DNA of 64,000 nucleotides from Cellulomonas sp. Leaf395 (GTDB lineage: Bacteria; Actinomycetota; Actinomycetes; Actinomycetales; Cellulomonadaceae), in the NCBI RefSeq assembly GCF_001424125.1, contig NZ_LMQI01000003.1:648850-712849 (forward strand), given 5' to 3'. Positions 63,107-64,000 of this stretch are shown in pieces (the stretch's first letter is position 1; the number at the start of each line of letters is the position of its first letter). The notes beneath the pieces were generated by a model. That model was not told where the DNA came from. It worked only from the letters and a program-made list of their open reading frames with translations, and did not search any database. The position numbers and the translations under genes were made by a program.

Positions 63107-64000
63107 AGTCGTAGAAGCGGGCGTAGGCCCAGCCGTCGCCGAGGGTGCGGTGGAAGCGTTCGATCTTGCCGTTGGTCTGGGGGCGGTAGGGCCGGGTCCG
63201 CTTGTGGCAGATCTCGAGTTCGTTGCAGGCGTCTCGCCAGGCGTAGGAGCGGTAGCAGCTGCCGTTGTCGGACAGCACTCGTTCGACGGTCACGCCGTGC
63301 TCGGCGAACCAGGCGACCGCCCGGCGCAGGACCCCGATCGCGGTCTGGGTCTTCTCATCGGTGCAGATCTCGGCGTAGGCAACCCGGGAGTGGTCATCGA
63401 TGACGGTGTGCAGGTAGGCGGTCCCGATAACCGGTCGGGAGGCCTTGCCGCGTTCGCCCGTGCGCCGTGCCGTGGCGATGTCATTGGCCTTGCTCTGCGG
63501 CGGCTGAGGAACTTGTGCCCGCCGCCATCAGGGATGTTGGCGAACTTGGTGACGTCGACATGGATCAACGAGCCCGGATGGTCGTGCTCGTAGCGTCGCA
63601 ACGGTTCGCCGGTGACCCGGTCGATCTGCGAGAGCCGGTTGATCCGGCATCGGCTCAGCACAGCGTGCACGGTGGACGCCGGCAGCCCGAGCCGGCCGCC
63701 GATCTGGACCGGGCCGAGTCGTTGACGCCAGCGCAGCGCAACGATCTGTTTGACGACCTGCGCGCTGGTCTTGTTCGGGCTGCAGCGGGGTCGCGAGCTC
63801 CGGTCGCCCATCCCAGCCGACTTCTCTGCGCGGTAGCGGTCGGCCCACTTCTTGGCGGTGCGCGGACTCACCATGAACATCTTGGCCGCGGCGGCATACG
63901 TCCAGCCGTCCTTGACGACGAGCAGTGCCAGCCGTTCGCGAGTTCGTGGGGTCAAGACGGCGTTAGCGTGGGACACGAAGGCCTCCGGTCGGTGAAGCGG
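62971..64000 (-). mobile_element. IS481-family insertion sequence, partial in window
   Basis: The element carries one transposase gene on the minus strand and a terminal sequence CTAGTTGTGATGTCC (plus, from 62979). The far end, 24 bases after the transposase start, may lie beyond the window, so both inverted repeats cannot be compared. Confidence 0.7.
62979..63976 (-). pseudogene. IS481-family transposase, frameshifted
   Basis: From GTG 63976: N-terminal HTH (TYAAAAKMFMVSPRTAKKWA), then first catalytic Asp in GSLIHVDVTKFANIPDGGGH. Near 63495-63515 the frame shifts by one base; the DDE core continues in the new frame with KANDIATARRTGERGKASRP, second Asp in HTVIDDHSRVAYAE, and Glu in QTNGKIERFHRTLGDGW, to the stop at 62979. 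Joined, the parts give about 330 residues, normal for IS481. Unless a sequencing error, this copy is inactive. Confidence 0.8.

Noticed and set aside
63290..63515. Programmed -1 frameshift making two transposase products
   Set aside because: No slippery heptamer (A6G or similar) at the junction, and IS481 members normally use one frame.

Overview
The window is chromosomal DNA of a high-GC Gram-positive bacterium (Actinomycetota). Gene content, strong G/C preference at third codon positions, frequent GTG starts, and gene order shared with mycobacterial and streptomycete chromosomes (IclR/leuC/leuD, hup, murA, plsC, gpsA, ddl, DUF3515, thiL, rpmB, DAK2, recG, rsmD, coaD, DivIVA-like, DUF177, rpmF, rnc, mutM; later rne, rplU, rpmA, obgE, proB, proA, nadD, rsfS, phosphatase) fit a member of Micrococcales. 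A Cellulomonas-like genus is my best guess; this is inference, not a database result.

Layout. 1-4.6 kb: the tail of an amino-acid permease gene, then a small conserved block (HTH protein, SAF-domain membrane protein, TadZ/CpaE-like ATPase, DUF6912-like). 4.8-5.1 kb: tRNA-Gln and tRNA-Glu. 5.2-8.4 kb: an IclR-type regulator divergent from leuCD. 8.5-18.5 kb: hup, murA, plsC, gpsA, a Cys/Met-type PLP enzyme, ddl, a desaturase, DUF3515, thiL, a GNAT and rpmB. 18.7-29.4 kb: DAK2, recG, an ABC pair, rsmD, a decayed GNAT gene, coaD, a coiled-coil protein, DUF177-rpmF-rnc-mutM. 29.4-38.6 kb: a 2-hydroxyacid dehydrogenase, a NarL-type regulator, and cydABDC followed directly by a GAF histidine kinase, which suggests redox or oxygen control of cytochrome bd. 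39.1-46.2 kb: rne, rplU, rpmA, obgE, proB.

46.2-53.9 kb is one minus-strand catabolic operon: MHS transporter, kduI, kduD, D-2-hydroxyacid dehydrogenase, Zn-dependent dehydrogenase, a second KduD-like SDR, eda and kdgK. It takes unsaturated uronate (from pectin or glycosaminoglycan lyases) through KDG and KDPG to pyruvate and glyceraldehyde-3-phosphate. Three extra oxidoreductases suggest a second substrate branch. 54.3-61.2 kb: nitroreductase, a 23-residue micro-ORF, aldo-keto reductase, rhodanese, proA, nadD, a Pro/Ala-rich membrane protein, rsfS and a phosphoglycerate-mutase-like phosphatase. A tRNA-Ala at 61.3 kb marks the start of an accessory end with a broken GNAT fragment, an orphan secreted protein and an IS481-type element whose terminus is duplicated.

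The most general signal is regulatory. At least 18 start codons on both strands lie 6-8 bases after a -10-like box (NANNNT, mostly TANNNT), so many transcripts here are probably leaderless. In one place (30310-30327) two opposing leaderless genes appear to share one -10 element. Several neighbouring genes overlap by 4 bases (ATGA/GTGA), and two convergent pairs share CTAG as overlapping stop codons.
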